This document shows, piece by piece, positions 25,173 to 37,187 of a stretch of 64,000 nt of DNA. Below the pieces are notes generated by a model. That model was given only the letters and a program-made list of their open reading frames with translations, was not told the origin of the DNA and did not search any database. Location of the stretch: NCBI GenBank assembly GCA_026545225.1, contig CM048845.1, forward strand, positions 125,104,533 through 125,168,532, in the 5' to 3' direction. The DNA is from Cornus controversa. Taxonomy: Eukaryota > Streptophyta > Magnoliopsida > Cornales > Cornaceae. A program made the position numbers and the translations under genes. Positions within the stretch are counted from its first letter, which is position 1, and every line of letters begins with the position of its first letter.

Positions 25173-28100
25173 GTACGCATGCCATTTAGTTATGGTCGGG
25201 AGCAATAAGGTAGGCACAAGGAGCATATTACAGTAGCCTGTTTAGGCGTTCTTTTGGTCTTATGGCATTGGTTCTCTTCTATTTTGGTGGTTTTTGTACT
25301 CTTAAAATAATGCTAGATGGTTTTTTGTTTGCCCATGCATAACTCGTGTTAAACTCAGAATGAGTAACTGATATTTGAAGAGGTTTGACTCAAGATTTTG
25401 TTCAGCCTTTGGATACACTTTCAGCATTTCGTATTTTTGGGATGTGTGTTTCCTCTGGTGGTGACTATATCTAGCAGGTTTTGCTTGTGGTGTCTAGCTT
25501 GGAATTTCACACAATGTTTTGATCGTCATTGATGCTCAATCTGATGTTCCTTTTTATCCTCTACTTTTTATTTTATTTGATCAGCCAATGAAAATTGCTT
25601 TGCTTGATTAGTATTGGTCATCCAATGAATTTCTGTTGCACGAGTTAACCTAGTAAATTGTTGTTTATTTGAGCTTGTACGGAAATTCTGAAGAAGCCAA
25701 AGGTGATCCAATTACATTTGTTTTGTTCCTTTAGCAGTTCGCTACTATTTCAATAGCTTAAAGTTGCATGTCTTTTTCAAAATTAAGAATTAGGTAATGA
25801 AGTTTGCATTCAGATATCATGTGCTTGTATTTCAATCTGATATCAAGATTTGGGATGTTGTAATACAAGTAATAAAATATTCAAGGTATGTATATAAACA
25901 AAAAATTAGTGTGGTGAAACTAGGTTTTTTTTTTTTCACAATGATTTGGTGAAATGTTTTAAAATCAAAAGAATATAGAATCAGTTGAATTAATACAAAA
26001 TATATGAAATGTAAATTTAATGACGACTCAGATTCTTGATAGCCATTTATAATCAATAATATAAAAGGATGGAGATCTTGATAGCTATTTATAATAATAA
26101 TATAAAAGGACGGAAAGAGAGACAGTGGTATAAATGGAAGAATTGGATTGTGGACAAAATAGGTTAGAAGAAAATTTTTATAGAAACATTATTAGGCCAG
26201 CTATATTTTAAGAAGTGTTGGGCTTTAAAAAAGATATAGGTAAACTGCAAAAAAAAATACCTTTACTATTTCACTTTTGCATTAAATCCCTCTTTCGAAT
26301 TTTTTTTGCAAAAAAACCCCTCAAGTATTAGAAGGGTGTGATTTAACAAACAGAAGTTAGTCAAATGTCATTGTTTAGATGTTGACTTTTCTTATATTTT
26401 TTGAGACAAAGATGCCCCTATGATTTATTTTTTATTAATTAAAAATACATAAAATATTATTTTAATTTGGATTTGTCCAAAGGTGGACCCACATGCTTGG
26501 ATTCGCAAGTTAGGTCGAGTCCACTCTTTTTTAGCCTCGACCAGTCGCTAAAGATAATAAACTTCTTCAATTCTAGCTAGTACAATTATGGGAGAGTTTT
26601 TATATATTTTCAGTTATTAAAAATTATAATCATTTCTTAGAGAAAAAGATTACGTTTTCTTAAAGGGTAATATGATAAACTGGAATTAATAGTTAAGGGA
26701 AATAAATTCTCTATTACCAAGCACAGCCTAGTCAATAATAATATTCGAGGTTTTTTGACATCAATCACACAGTTTGATTGATTAATTGATTGGAGAAAAT
26801 ATATTTTTTGCTATTGGGTTAGAAGTAAAGGGTGTTCACTAGCTTGCATTTCATGCAACATGTATGTATATGAATATAACATTGATTGATATCTAATATA
26901 CATAGCAAAGACTTATATAGAGACACACACAAACATATATATATATATATATATATATACTCGATCTGTGTGATATCAAAATTAAAAGTGAGTAACTCCG
27001 ACGACTGGTTGTGGCTGAAAAAAGATGGACCCGACCCTACTTGCAGGTCCAAGCACATGGGTTCACTTTTGGGCTAATCAAGATTAAAATAATTTTTTTT
27101 ATGAATTTTTAATTAATAAAAAATATAAGAATAAAAAATAAATCATAGGGACATTTTTGTCTCGAAAAATATGAGAAAAGTCAATGTCTAAACAGTGACA
27201 TTTAACAAACCCCTCCTTCTTGAGGGAGGGTTTTTTGCAAAAAAAATTCAAAAGAGGAGTTTAGGGCAAAAGTGAAATAGTAAAGAGGAATGTTTTGCAG
27301 TTTACCCAAAGAAATAAGATTGTCTTCATGTACCAAAAATGAAAAATGTTAAAGATAGATGGTGGAAGTGATTAGAGCCCAATCCGGCGAATTAAGCTCA
27401 CAATGGGGTTGCCGAAATTGTGGGCTCCATTGTGGGCCCGCGATCCATTCAATTAAAAAAAATTTTGAAGCCACTAACAGAAATAGTGAGTGGCTTTGAA
27501 AAATATAATAAAAACAGACCACTCCCAGCGCGTCACGGGCCCAGACCGTTGGAAAGCCCTTTTAGGGCCTGTTTGAATGGGAAAGGGGGGGTTTTTCGAT
27601 TTTTTCTTTTTCTTTTTAATATATATATATATATATATTTCATTGCCCATAGAGTGGTTAGACACTATTTGACTGCACAAATAGTGTTTAAAAATAGCGG
27701 TTAGACACTATTGACAAAAGTAGTGCCTAAAACCGCTATATTGGATTAAAAAAATTTTAATTTTTTTTTTGTTTTTTCCTCTTTTTTCACCTCCAGGTTG
27801 AAGAATATTGTTGTTCGAAAATAGTAAAGAAAACAATTTCATAATAAAGATTAAAGATTCTATTAGATAATATTTCATAATCATAACATTCTAAAAGCAT
27901 AAAAATGCAATATAAGGTCTATATACCTATTGAAAATATAGCCATTTGAGAAAAAGTAAAACAAATCAAAAAAAATTTAAATATTAATAAAATAAAATTT
28001 TATTAACACATTATTACTTTTGGTTAGCGAAAATTTTGAAAAATCCATTGTAGAGCCTCCACCAGCCAAAATTTGAAGAGTTTAAAATACTGACTTGGCT

Positions 28101-28847
28101 CTCTAGAATGCTGACATGACACTCCAAATTTGTGACGTAACAAATTTAGAGAGAATAATTTTAGATATACTGATGGAGAATTCTTTAGAGATGTGACACT
28201 CATCAACAAGAAAATAAGAGAGTAAATTTAAATAATTTGAGCACATATATCGAAGACATAGAAGCACTGCAACACCAGTGAGAAGAGAAGTCTAATTTTC
28301 ACACAAGGTAAGAGATAAACCATAGTGGGTAATACCACATATAATAAAAAAAAAATAGAAGACAGAATTCATGTAATCGATCACATGCATATGGTAATAA
28401 GGCAAAGATGATGATAATGATAATGATGAGTGGAGCACTGTCCATAAACAGAGCATGCACCTACCTCCTTTATGCAATTTACCCATCTATCATTTCCACC
28501 TGCAATTTACCCATGATGAGAAAACTCTCTGCTTGTAGCATCTATAGTTTGTTTCAATTTGTTTGCATCTCTTCCCGGCCATGTCTGTTTCTATAAGAGT
28601 GAAAAAGCAGCAGTCCTTCAAGGTATTATACTCGCATGAAAAAATATGGGAACCACTGAACCAGAATATGAGGAATGGGAAAGCACTCTTTTAAAACTAA
28701 AAAATCATTTACAAGCAGAATCCTTCTCAAGATGAAGGTTTTGCAGGAGGCACGCTGTTATGTCGACCATATAAAAGTAAGAACAGTTTTAAGGCAATTC
28801 AGATAAACAAAATAACCATGCACACTTCTTTCAGAACACGGTAAACA
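25173..28847. other. Intergenic region between converging VDAC and HIR
   Basis: Holds both 3' UTRs, a 40-bp direct duplication (near 26034-26115, CTTGATAGC(C/T)ATTTATAAT), the Mutator-like element at 26239-27307, and at about 27360-27770 sequence with imperfect hairpins such as AGCGGTTAGACACTA...TAGTGCCTAAAACCGCT. No gene is recognisable. Confidence 0.55.
26239..27307. mobile_element. Mutator-like element with long inverted repeats
   Basis: GGTAAACTGCAAAA... at the left and ...TTTTGCAGTTTACCC at the right begin inverted arms that can be followed for roughly 250 bp (for example TATTTCACTTTTGC opposite GCAAAAGTGAAATA, and GATTTATTTTTTATT opposite its complement). Flanking 9-mers AAAGATATA (26230-26238) and AAAGAAATA (27308-27316) match at 8 of 9. 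The spacer between the arms has a TA microsatellite and no transposase. Confidence 0.85.
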
Positions 28848-31599
28848 CTACAGGAGGTCTGGTTGCTGGTGGGCAGATGCCTGAAGCAGCCCATCTCGAA
28901 TCTGTTGAGCAATGTCACGGACAGCACCAGGTCCATGTGGGATGAATACTGCCGAGGACTTGGAGGAAGCACCAATTTCTTTCATGGTGTCAAAGTATTG
29001 GGTGACAAGGACCATGTCCAAAACATCCTTAGCAGTAGTACCTGGTACATTGTCCGAGAAGCCAAGCACGCTGTCCCTTAGACCATCTACGATAGCCTGT
29101 CGCTGTCTAGCGATACCCAATCCTGCCAGATACTTGGACTCAGCTTCACCTTCCGCCCGTTTTATCTGTACAATTTTCTCAGCTTCTGCTTTCTCATTAG
29201 CTGCTACTCTCAACCTTGCAGCTGTCCAGATTTGATTCATTAGGGACATTTAAAAAGAACCAATCAGTTCTATAATCACATTGCCTCAGTTTCTTGACAC
29301 TATAGACATGAATGGGGATGGGAATAACCACACGATGAAATTATTTGCCCATGCAACGAATGCATCAACATTTTTGGACCACAAAAAACCAAAATGCATT
29401 GGGGAATATAGTAGTGCACAAACATGCATGCACACAAATTGTGGTGAAGCAAGGCATTTGTCTGATGCATGCAATCATTTGTTTTAAATTGATTGGTTGT
29501 TATGCTCCGGACTGAGGTGATGACCTTAAATAGGCGGAATGGAAACATCGGATTCATGTAGCCGACCCCAAGTACTTGGGAAAAAGCTTAGTTGTTGTTG
29601 TTGTTGGTTGTTATGCTCCGGAGGAATTAACTCATTTTTTCATAACAGAAACCAACAGGGATCACAGTCATCCGATTAATGAGAAATGCAAGAGGAAGTT
29701 GAATAATTCTTAAATTCTTCATGGAAATTGCAATTTCATATGCATAATGCATCTACAATCCAATGGGACGCTCTGCAATATGCATATCTGTCTGCACTGA
29801 AACAGTGAGGAGATACTGTCCAACTATCCTAACTAAACCATCCATCCAGATTATATTAAAGGAAATCATTAAAGAACTGCACTGTGGGTACTAAACTGTT
29901 TCCACAAACTTCACAACTAGCAGAAGATTTGGGATATCTTACCAGCGTTGATTTCATTCATGGCCCGCTTCACATGCTCATCTGGTTCTATATCAACAAT
30001 AAGTGTCTGAACAATCTCATACCCATAGGCGGACATAGCCTGTGAATCATTAAGAAAGGTGTGCAATACATTTTTTGATGCATCAACTTTGATATGCATA
30101 ACAGTTTTGATGACCAATTGATTACCTTTTCAAGCTCCTCTTCCACTGCTTTTGCAATTTCATTCTTTTGTTCAAAAGCATCATCAAGATTTAGCTTTGG
30201 AACACTTGCTCTGATCACTGAGCCAGTTGAAAAAGAAATAAGAAAAAAGCACAATTTATCTTATATGTATCAGAGGATGATGCAATGTTGAAGGATTTCT
30301 ACTTTTCATTTTAGGCTTTTGGATCATACCATCAAATACATAGGCTTGGATTTGGGATCTAGTATTGCTAAGTTTGTAGAAAGCATCACTCGCGTTATTG
30401 GCCAAGGCACGATATTGCACAGATGCAACAACATTGACAAATACATTGTCCTGCAAACAAATGACAAAGTGGCACGTCATATCTGATCCGTCATGTTGTC
30501 TTATCCAATTACCTTTATCTAAAAAAATAGAATAATGGATATGGTTAATCCGTAAAGGGCAAGACACTATTATTGCTTTTGATTGTTAGGGACCAAAATG
30601 GCTATGTTAATGGTGCTCCATGTGAACAATTCTAATGTGTATTCCTATTTACCCCTATGAAGCTACCTTGCTTTGTACACTGCTCTCTGCAGAGGGAGGG
30701 TGGAGGGTTGTACTATCAAACGTCCATCGTAAAGCTTACTTAAATTTAAGATTAAGCACTAAAGTAGCACATTTACCATATAAGCTGGGTAAACCGATTG
30801 GCTTAGTTGTGAACTATTATTTGGGACCCATCCCATTAGGTCAATAGACAGATATGGAGCCCTGTTGGCCACACATGAGTAGTCAACTTAGTTCCACGAA
30901 TTTCCAATCTTCTCAAATTTGTGGCCTCTCATTAAAAATTCTCCTCCTCTCACTCTCAGGCACTATATTTATGCAGGTTGCACCTAACAGCTCCTATGCA
31001 CATACTAGAAATAAGGCAATCGAAACTTTCTCAATTGAAAATTATTTGAAATGCTTTAAACTCAATGATCAATAATAACATTAACTTCCTTAATACTTAT
31101 CAAAAAAAAAAAACATTAACTTCCTTAATGAGGTTAATGCACTACAGGAAAAAGCAATCTGTGTCAGATTAGTGCAATCTATTATGCCTAAAGTCAATCG
31201 AATAATAATTCAAGAAGGCCAAGTCTCTAACTTGTTCATACCATGTCTTTAGTGCATGTGTGTTTTTCTACATATAACAAAATAGGAAAAAAAAAAAGAC
31301 AATTTTGGATTTAGGATGCAGACAAAAGGGTAAACTACCAAGTAAGTCATAAAACAAAAAGCAAGCATGCACAGTGACCACGCAGTTATCATTTGTCGAA
31401 ACAGACAAACCTTAGTCTTTGTCTCGCATCGCACATCCAACTGCTGCAACCGAAGTGAGAGATAGCCAGCAATCTGACTTCCTAGACACCAAGGCAAGAA
31501 ATGGCATCCTGGCTCAAGTACATCCTCAAACTTGCCAAATTTTTCCTTCATAGCAACTGTAGATTGGTCAACTTGCACACAGCACAATAGATTTCCCAT
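28848..31599 (-). CDS. HIR: Hypersensitive-induced-reaction protein (SPFH/prohibitin family)
   Basis: HIR proteins are plasma-membrane microdomain scaffolds of the SPFH (stomatin/prohibitin/flotillin) family and are linked to immune receptor complexes and cell death. Five coding exons on the minus strand give 290 residues: 31411-31599, 30330-30450, 30126-30217, 29943-30039, 28848-29221 (stop TAG). The start [20 protein letters not shown] shows Gly2 (N-myristoylation) and Cys6/Cys7 (likely palmitoylation), which anchor the family to membranes. SPFH landmarks are [55 protein letters not shown] and [20 protein letters not shown]; then a charged coiled-coil ([20 protein letters not shown]) and [16 protein letters not shown]. 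Length and sequence match plant HIR1-HIR4 (about 285 residues). CTTTTGTTTTTCTCCAAG ends 6 bases before the ATG and could be the acceptor of a leader intron. Intron 4 contains a SINE, intron 1 an 18-bp retroposon. Confidence 0.95.
29512..29603 (+). mobile_element. 5'-truncated SINE with (GTT)n tail, 19-bp TSD
   Basis: Perfect 19-bp repeats TTGGTTGTTATGCTCCGGA at 29493-29511 and 29604-29622 flank 92 bp that contain CATGTAGCCGACCCCAAGTA, CTTGGGAAAAAGCTTAG and a (GTT)n end. This is the characteristic 3' region of a widespread plant tRNA-derived SINE group with TTG tails. It lies in HIR intron 4. Confidence 0.9.
31095..31112 (+). mobile_element. 18-bp tail-only retroposon insertion
   Basis: ACATTAACTTCCTTAAT is present at 31078-31094 and again at 31113-31129 (17 bp, identical). 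Between them is only ACTTATC plus a poly(A) run. It lies in HIR intron 1 and shares the ACTTA(T/C)C-poly(A) pattern with the insert at 11904-11925. Confidence 0.8.
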
Positions 31600-33060
31600 T
31601 CTATCCTTGGAGAAAAACAAAAGCAAAAACAAAACTATGTCAGCAACTACTACGAATTGGATAAAGAAAGCATAAGAAATTCAATTTTATGCTCCTTTTA
31701 ACCTTTGTCTTGAACATAAGGGAAAAAAAACAGTTGTCTCGACAGACTGATCTTAAAAGACTTAGATATGACGCTTGCCCACTATCAGAGCCCAATAAAA
31801 CTTGATATTGATTTGGATGCCTTCTGATGCAAAAATAATATACAAGTGACCAAAAGCTTAACCCATATCTAAGCATCAAATTACAAATAAATGATGGAAA
31901 TCTAAGAAACCAAAGCAAAATTTATATTGTAGGCATTTGGAGCTTATTAATTGGGCAGCAAACTGGATCCAAAAGGTTGGCCTCCATATGCAAATTGCTA
32001 TTTAGATGAAAAGAAGAAATCATGAACAATTTGTTAAATAAATAAATAAATTACTATTTTCATAAAGGATATTAAAAACCTGGGTTCAAACTTGGTGTTA
32101 TTTCCCTCTTTACATTATACTGCAAGAATCAAGAAGTTGGTTCAACAACCCAAGACTTTTACATGTAAGGTTGTATATTTAGACAAAGAAACTAAATTGT
32201 ATATCTCGAACTGAGACCCAATTAATTGGGAACATAATTGCACAACATTTAAACATACGAAATCCTACAAAGTAGGGAAAAAACTGTAGATGAAAACACA
32301 TACATACACGTTCATGTACCACTACCATTAGAGTGAGAGATGGGGAGAGAGAAAGAGATGAACAAGACAAAGGGACAAAGTTAGAGGAGAAAGATTGAAA
32401 AAGTTATGGTAAAGGGGAATACAAATAAGATAAGGGTATAAATAGAGATCATAATTGGTCTCGACTTCCGAGCTTCAAATTGTGTAAACTGCCACCTCTT
32501 TACCCAGAAACCTCATTCTAAAAATTGCAACACTGTCAGTCTGTTCTCAATTCCAAGTTGGTGAATTAGCTGAAGATATACCATGCCTGGTTGATATATA
32601 TATATATATATATGCAAATGGCTGACCCCAGATACATATATATGCCTATGCAGCCAAATATTTTCTTTCCAGGAAAGTTTGAAACTTATCTACAACCAAT
32701 TAACTATTGACTAGTACAAAGTCAACGCCATAGGACATTTTCATGGGCGTGTATTACTTATATTGTGAGTCTGTGACATCCAAACTCAAACACGTCATAA
32801 AATTCTCCAAAATATTCCTAAACACCTACTGAAGACTGGCTTGACAACAAAGTTTTGATTAATAGTTTAATATTGTAAACAAGGAAAACTTGTGATGGTG
32901 AAGTAAGAAACTATGATATCAATTGCATAAGATTCGGTAAAGATTAATGAAAAAAGAAAGAAATAAAAAGTGAATAAATCATACAGCAATAGAAAGATCA
33001 TTTTTCAGTTAATGCACAAGTAAACACATTCAAATGAACTTGAACTTGGTTGCTATATCT
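31600..33060. other. HIR upstream region, no gene seen
   Basis: AT-rich DNA with a TA run near 32597-32614 and no recognisable coding sequence. If HIR has a leader intron, this stretch would be part of it. Confidence 0.5.
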
Positions 33061-33065
33061 CTTAT

Positions 33066-34273
33066 TGTTGAGAATTGTGGCTCATATTCCTAATATAATT
33101 GGGTTTCTATTTTAAAGTTGTAATTTATTTGGTAATTTTTTGTTAGGTATGTCTCGGGCTTCAAGTAAATTGTAATCCTTGTGCAACATGGAATGGGTTT
33201 GGAGACTCTATAAATAGAGGTAGGGCTAAAGGGAAAAGGTAGAGAGAGAGAGAGAGAGATGAAAGATAAGGGGTTGGTGAGTGCTATGAAGAGAGGAGAG
33301 AGTATATGTAATTTCGGAGGAAAATGCCAAGAGAAAGAGTGTGTGGTAGGCATGCTTTTCGCGTGTTGTATATTCTCTTTTCAATTATAGTGAAATCTCT
33401 TTCTCCATGAATGTAGCCCTAGAGTTGGGTGAACCATGATAGTGATGTGCTGATATGCTTTTGTTGTGCCGAACGAAAGGGGGATTAATTCCCAACAAGT
33501 GATATCAAAGCTAACGGTGGGTCAAAGCTTGTGGTTGGTCCTGAAGATCTGAGCCGAAGATTGGTGGTGTTAGAGCAAAATGTTGATTACGGTGGATTGC
33601 CATGTGTGAGCAATTGAACACCAATGAGGATGAAAAGGTTTGCTCTTTTCCCTAAAAGGAGTTAGATGGTGTGAAGGGTTATTACTTTTAGACCTAAAAT
33701 AAACAATAATGAGAATGTGATGGAGCTTGGTTCGAGGTCGAGCTATGAAGGAGTGTATTGATGAAATTTGAGCCAAGGTAGAGATTGTTGAGAATTGTGG
33801 CTCAAATTCCTATTATAATTGAGTTTCTATTTTAGAGTTGTAATTTATTTAGTAATTTCTTGTTAGGTACATCTTGGGCTTCAAGTAAATCGTAATCTTT
33901 CTGCAACAAGGAATGGGTTTGGAGACTATAAATAGAGGTAGGGCTAAAGGGAAAGGTAGAGAGAGAGAGGAAAGATATAAGGGGTTGGTGAGTGTTGTGA
34001 GGAGGGGAGAGAGTATATGTAATTTCGGGAAAAATGCCAAGAGAGAGTGAAAGAGTGTGTGTGATAGGCATCCTTTTCGCATGTTGTATATTCTCTTCTC
34101 AATTATAGTGAAATCTCTCTCTCCATGGACGTAGCCCTAGAATTGGGTGAACTATGCAAAATAGTGTGTTGTGCGTGAATGTGTTCAATTGTTATCTCCA
34201 TATATGCTTGTATGATTGTGATGTGATGGTATACTTTCGTGGTGCTGAACGAAAAGAGGATTAATTCCCAACA
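33066..34273 (+). mobile_element. TRIM retrotransposon with two LTRs and 5-bp TSD
   Basis: The LTRs are 33066-33497 (432 bp) and 33786-34273 (488 bp). Both start TGTTGAGAATTGTGGCTCA and end GGATTAATTCCCAACA. A perfect TSD CTTAT lies at 33061-33065 and 34274-34278. Just inside the 5' LTR, TGATATCAAAGCTAAC resembles the initiator-tRNA-Met primer binding site TGGTATCAGAGC; a purine-rich CCAAGGTAGAGAT precedes the 3' LTR. The internal region is 288 bp and non-coding. The LTRs differ by substitutions and by an insertion/deletion of about 50 bp near their 3' ends, so the insertion is not recent. Each LTR carries a TATAAATAGAGGTAGGG promoter-like motif. Confidence 0.93.
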
Positions 34274-34278
34274 CTTAT

Positions 34279-37187
34279 TATGGTAAATCTGATATCATGA
34301 ACAACCCAAATTCCTCTTGAAAAAGATCTTCAAGTCGAATTTTCTTAAGATTTCAAAAAAGAAAAAAAAATGGAAACAAATTGCAAAATCCTCTCGAAAC
34401 TTGTGAAGGCATTGTATTCCATTATCTTAGATAGGCAAATTTTCATCCACAAAAATAAAATCAACACAAGCATCGGAAAACTGCCTTCAATGTCAAGCTA
34501 TGGTACATGGACTCTCTTGTTTCACTTCTTGTACCCATGTCGAACACACGGGTATTGCTACAAGATATGTGTCTGACACACAAACCCGAATCAAACAATC
34601 CGACCCTTTATATGGCATGATTGGAGAAGAAGAAAAACTCTAACTTAATAATATAAATGAGTTACTATCTATGAGATTGGTGGAAACCTTTTCTTTTACC
34701 ACATCCCATTTGATTCGAGTAATAATTGAGTATATTTTTTTATAAAAGAACATCATTAAACATTACAATCTATACCTATATACATACCAATATCCATCTA
34801 TCTATATCTATATCTATATCAATACTACTATTAAAAGTGAATAGAATTTTTAATTTATATATATATTTTTTATAATTTTTTTATCAAATAACATTTTAAG
34901 TTAACAATTACACTCTTACAGACCTTTTAGATTCCTATCAGATACACCCTTACATCTTTTGGGATTCCAACACTTTTTGGTGTTCCCAACCATTACACCT
35001 TTTGAATTCCAAACAATTACTAAAATCTATATTACTATTAAAAGTGTATACTTTATTTTTTATATACATTTTTATTTATTTTTTGCTCTTTTATATAAAC
35101 TTTTCTTCATTTCAAATGTTAAAATTCTTGAGTTGCCCAATAGATAGATCTGTTATGTTCTTCTATCTTCTTGTTCATTCAATTTTCACGCAAGTGTGGG
35201 AGCAATCATAGGAAAAGGAATGATTTATAGCTTCAACCAGTGAAAATGTTGTCAAGTAGATTGAGCCTTCAGCGAAGATGCTCTCGTTTTGATGTGATCC
35301 AAGCTGCACCAGATTTCGCATACACCCTGTGCAGGTGGGTTGTCTTTTTTTATTCCTTTTGGTCATGATTTTGAAAATCAAGGGGCAGACTTCTTAGCAC
35401 GGTACTTTCTGTACTATATTCTTTGTCTATAGTCATATGGAATTATGGGTTTGGGATATTTGGCAGATCATTTATTTTGATAATATATCAACACATATAT
35501 GTGTGTTTGTTTATATATATGTGTGTATATAGTTAATTATAGTAATAATATTCTTTCTTTTCCTTGCTCAATCAGTAGCATTTCACTTAGTTTTACAAAC
35601 TTTATGTCGTATATGTGTAAATGTATTTAGTATCTGGTTTTTGATCTTTTGAAGTCATGGTAATTTTAAGATGTGAAAGATTAGGTCTTATATTATTTAC
35701 GTACACTATATGTCTGCATAGAAAAAAATAGGAAATGAAATGAAAATGCACATTCTCATTAGGTTTGAGCTTTAATTATTGTTAATAGTCTTAGTTATTG
35801 TCTCAAACAAATACAACTTAGTGACCAAGCGAACTTGGTGGCCAAACGTTTGTCATCACGTGCACAGCAACTTGATTCTACTTGGTATAATAAAACATAT
35901 AATGTATTTTTGTGTGTAGAAAGTACTTGTATCCAACTTTTGGACACCTATCCCCAGTATCTTAAGATTTGGGATTTGAGGAGGTCCAGCACTTAGATAT
36001 ACATACCGGCAGCCAATACACTTACCCGAGTTTGGGTAACATAGATGACAAGTACAATAATGATTGGCAAAATTTCATACATAAAAATATAGATATAAAA
36101 TGCATATAGCGTCCATCATGCAGGATCAGCTGTCTAGATATTTCGTAAACCCCAAGTTCAGAGTATGAGATAAAGTAAATCAACAGTTAAATTAAAAAAA
36201 AAATTCAATTTTAACCAATTTACTATGGACAATAAGCTATTGCAGAAAAATCCACTAATTGAAAAATATTTATCAAAAAACTCTCACACATAACAACTGA
36301 AGTTCAACAGTAGTCATAAATTTCTAAAGCATGGATCGGAAATACAGATATAATATAGGCAATATATCAGAATTACACCGTTTAAAATGAAATTCTAAAC
36401 AATTTCTGCAACAAACCAATATTTCATCGCTATTCATAATCAACACAATATAAAACTACACGGGAATCAGAGAAAGCAATTGCGAATTTCATCTTCACGG
36501 CATATTATTAACTCTAAATATCTTCAACGAATTCATATAAAAGTCATCTAATCATTCAATTTTTTTCTGTTTTTGGCAAAAAAAACCTAATTCATCATGG
36601 GTTAACTCCACAAGCATTAATAAATATATATGGCATCTGATATAACTATACATATATCGATAAGTATGTATAGGTTTAAGAAGAAACCTAGCAGCAAACT
36701 CGTGAAGACAACGGAGACGATGAGATTGCTAGTAGAGACGACTTTCGACAAGTCTTGATTGAGACGTCGTGATATCATAGAAAGGGAACCTGTTACCAAA
36801 AAATATATACTACTTATATAGAGGGAGAGAGAGAAGGTTACTGTGGATTAGAAAGCAATCTTTGTAGTACCCGCGAATCCGCGACGTGGCCGATGGGCTG
36901 TTTCAATGACAAAACTACCCTTTCCTCTCTCTCTTTCTCTTTGCTGGCATCGCTGCTGGTTTGGGTATCCAAGGCCATTTGGATTTTTCGAAGCAATTAC
37001 TCGGTAAAATACTAGAATTTGCTTTTCAAAATTCAATGTTGCATTTCATTTAAAAATATAAACATTTAAAAATATAAAATATTGACTCATGATAAATAAT
37101 CAATTGATGTGCGTAAATTACGGTACAGAAAAATATAACGATTCTGAAACACTGTACGAAAAAATACAACGATTCTAAAACACACGG
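34279..37187. other. Gene-poor stretch upstream of HIR
   Basis: No gene recognised. Two copies of a (T/A)ACTATTAAAAGTG(A/T)AT segment (near 34823 and 35031) recall the 5' ends of some plant Helitrons, but no CTRR end or hairpin was found. TA and TG microsatellites occur near 35498-35530. The composition shifts at 36660-36960, where a minus-strand promoter-like TATATAAG lies (separate entry). Confidence 0.45.
36813..36820 (-). promoter_or_regulatory. Possible TATA box of the HIR transcript
   Basis: On the minus strand CCCTCTATATAAGTAGTATA is followed by a less AT-rich stretch (about 36800-36690, with TCACGACGTCTCAATCAAGA) and a donor-like CTGCTAG|GTTTCTTC near 36690. Together with the acceptor-like CTCCAAG just before the HIR start codon, this would fit a HIR leader exon here and a 5-kb leader intron containing the TRIM. 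This is inference only. Confidence 0.25.

Noticed and set aside
33832-34082. Minus-strand ORFs of 77-87 codons at 33090-33353 and 33832-34082
   Set aside because: They are two copies of the same frame in the two TRIM LTRs, created by LTR sequence and GA repeats, not proteins.
34820-35110. Helitron ends (ACTACTATTAAAAG-like segments)
   Set aside because: No CTRR terminus, hairpin or A|T insertion site found.
35246-35339. Short frame MLSSRLSLQRRCSRFDVIQA with a donor-like CAG|GTGGGT as a first exon
   Set aside because: No downstream exon or known family could be linked; probably chance in gene-poor DNA.
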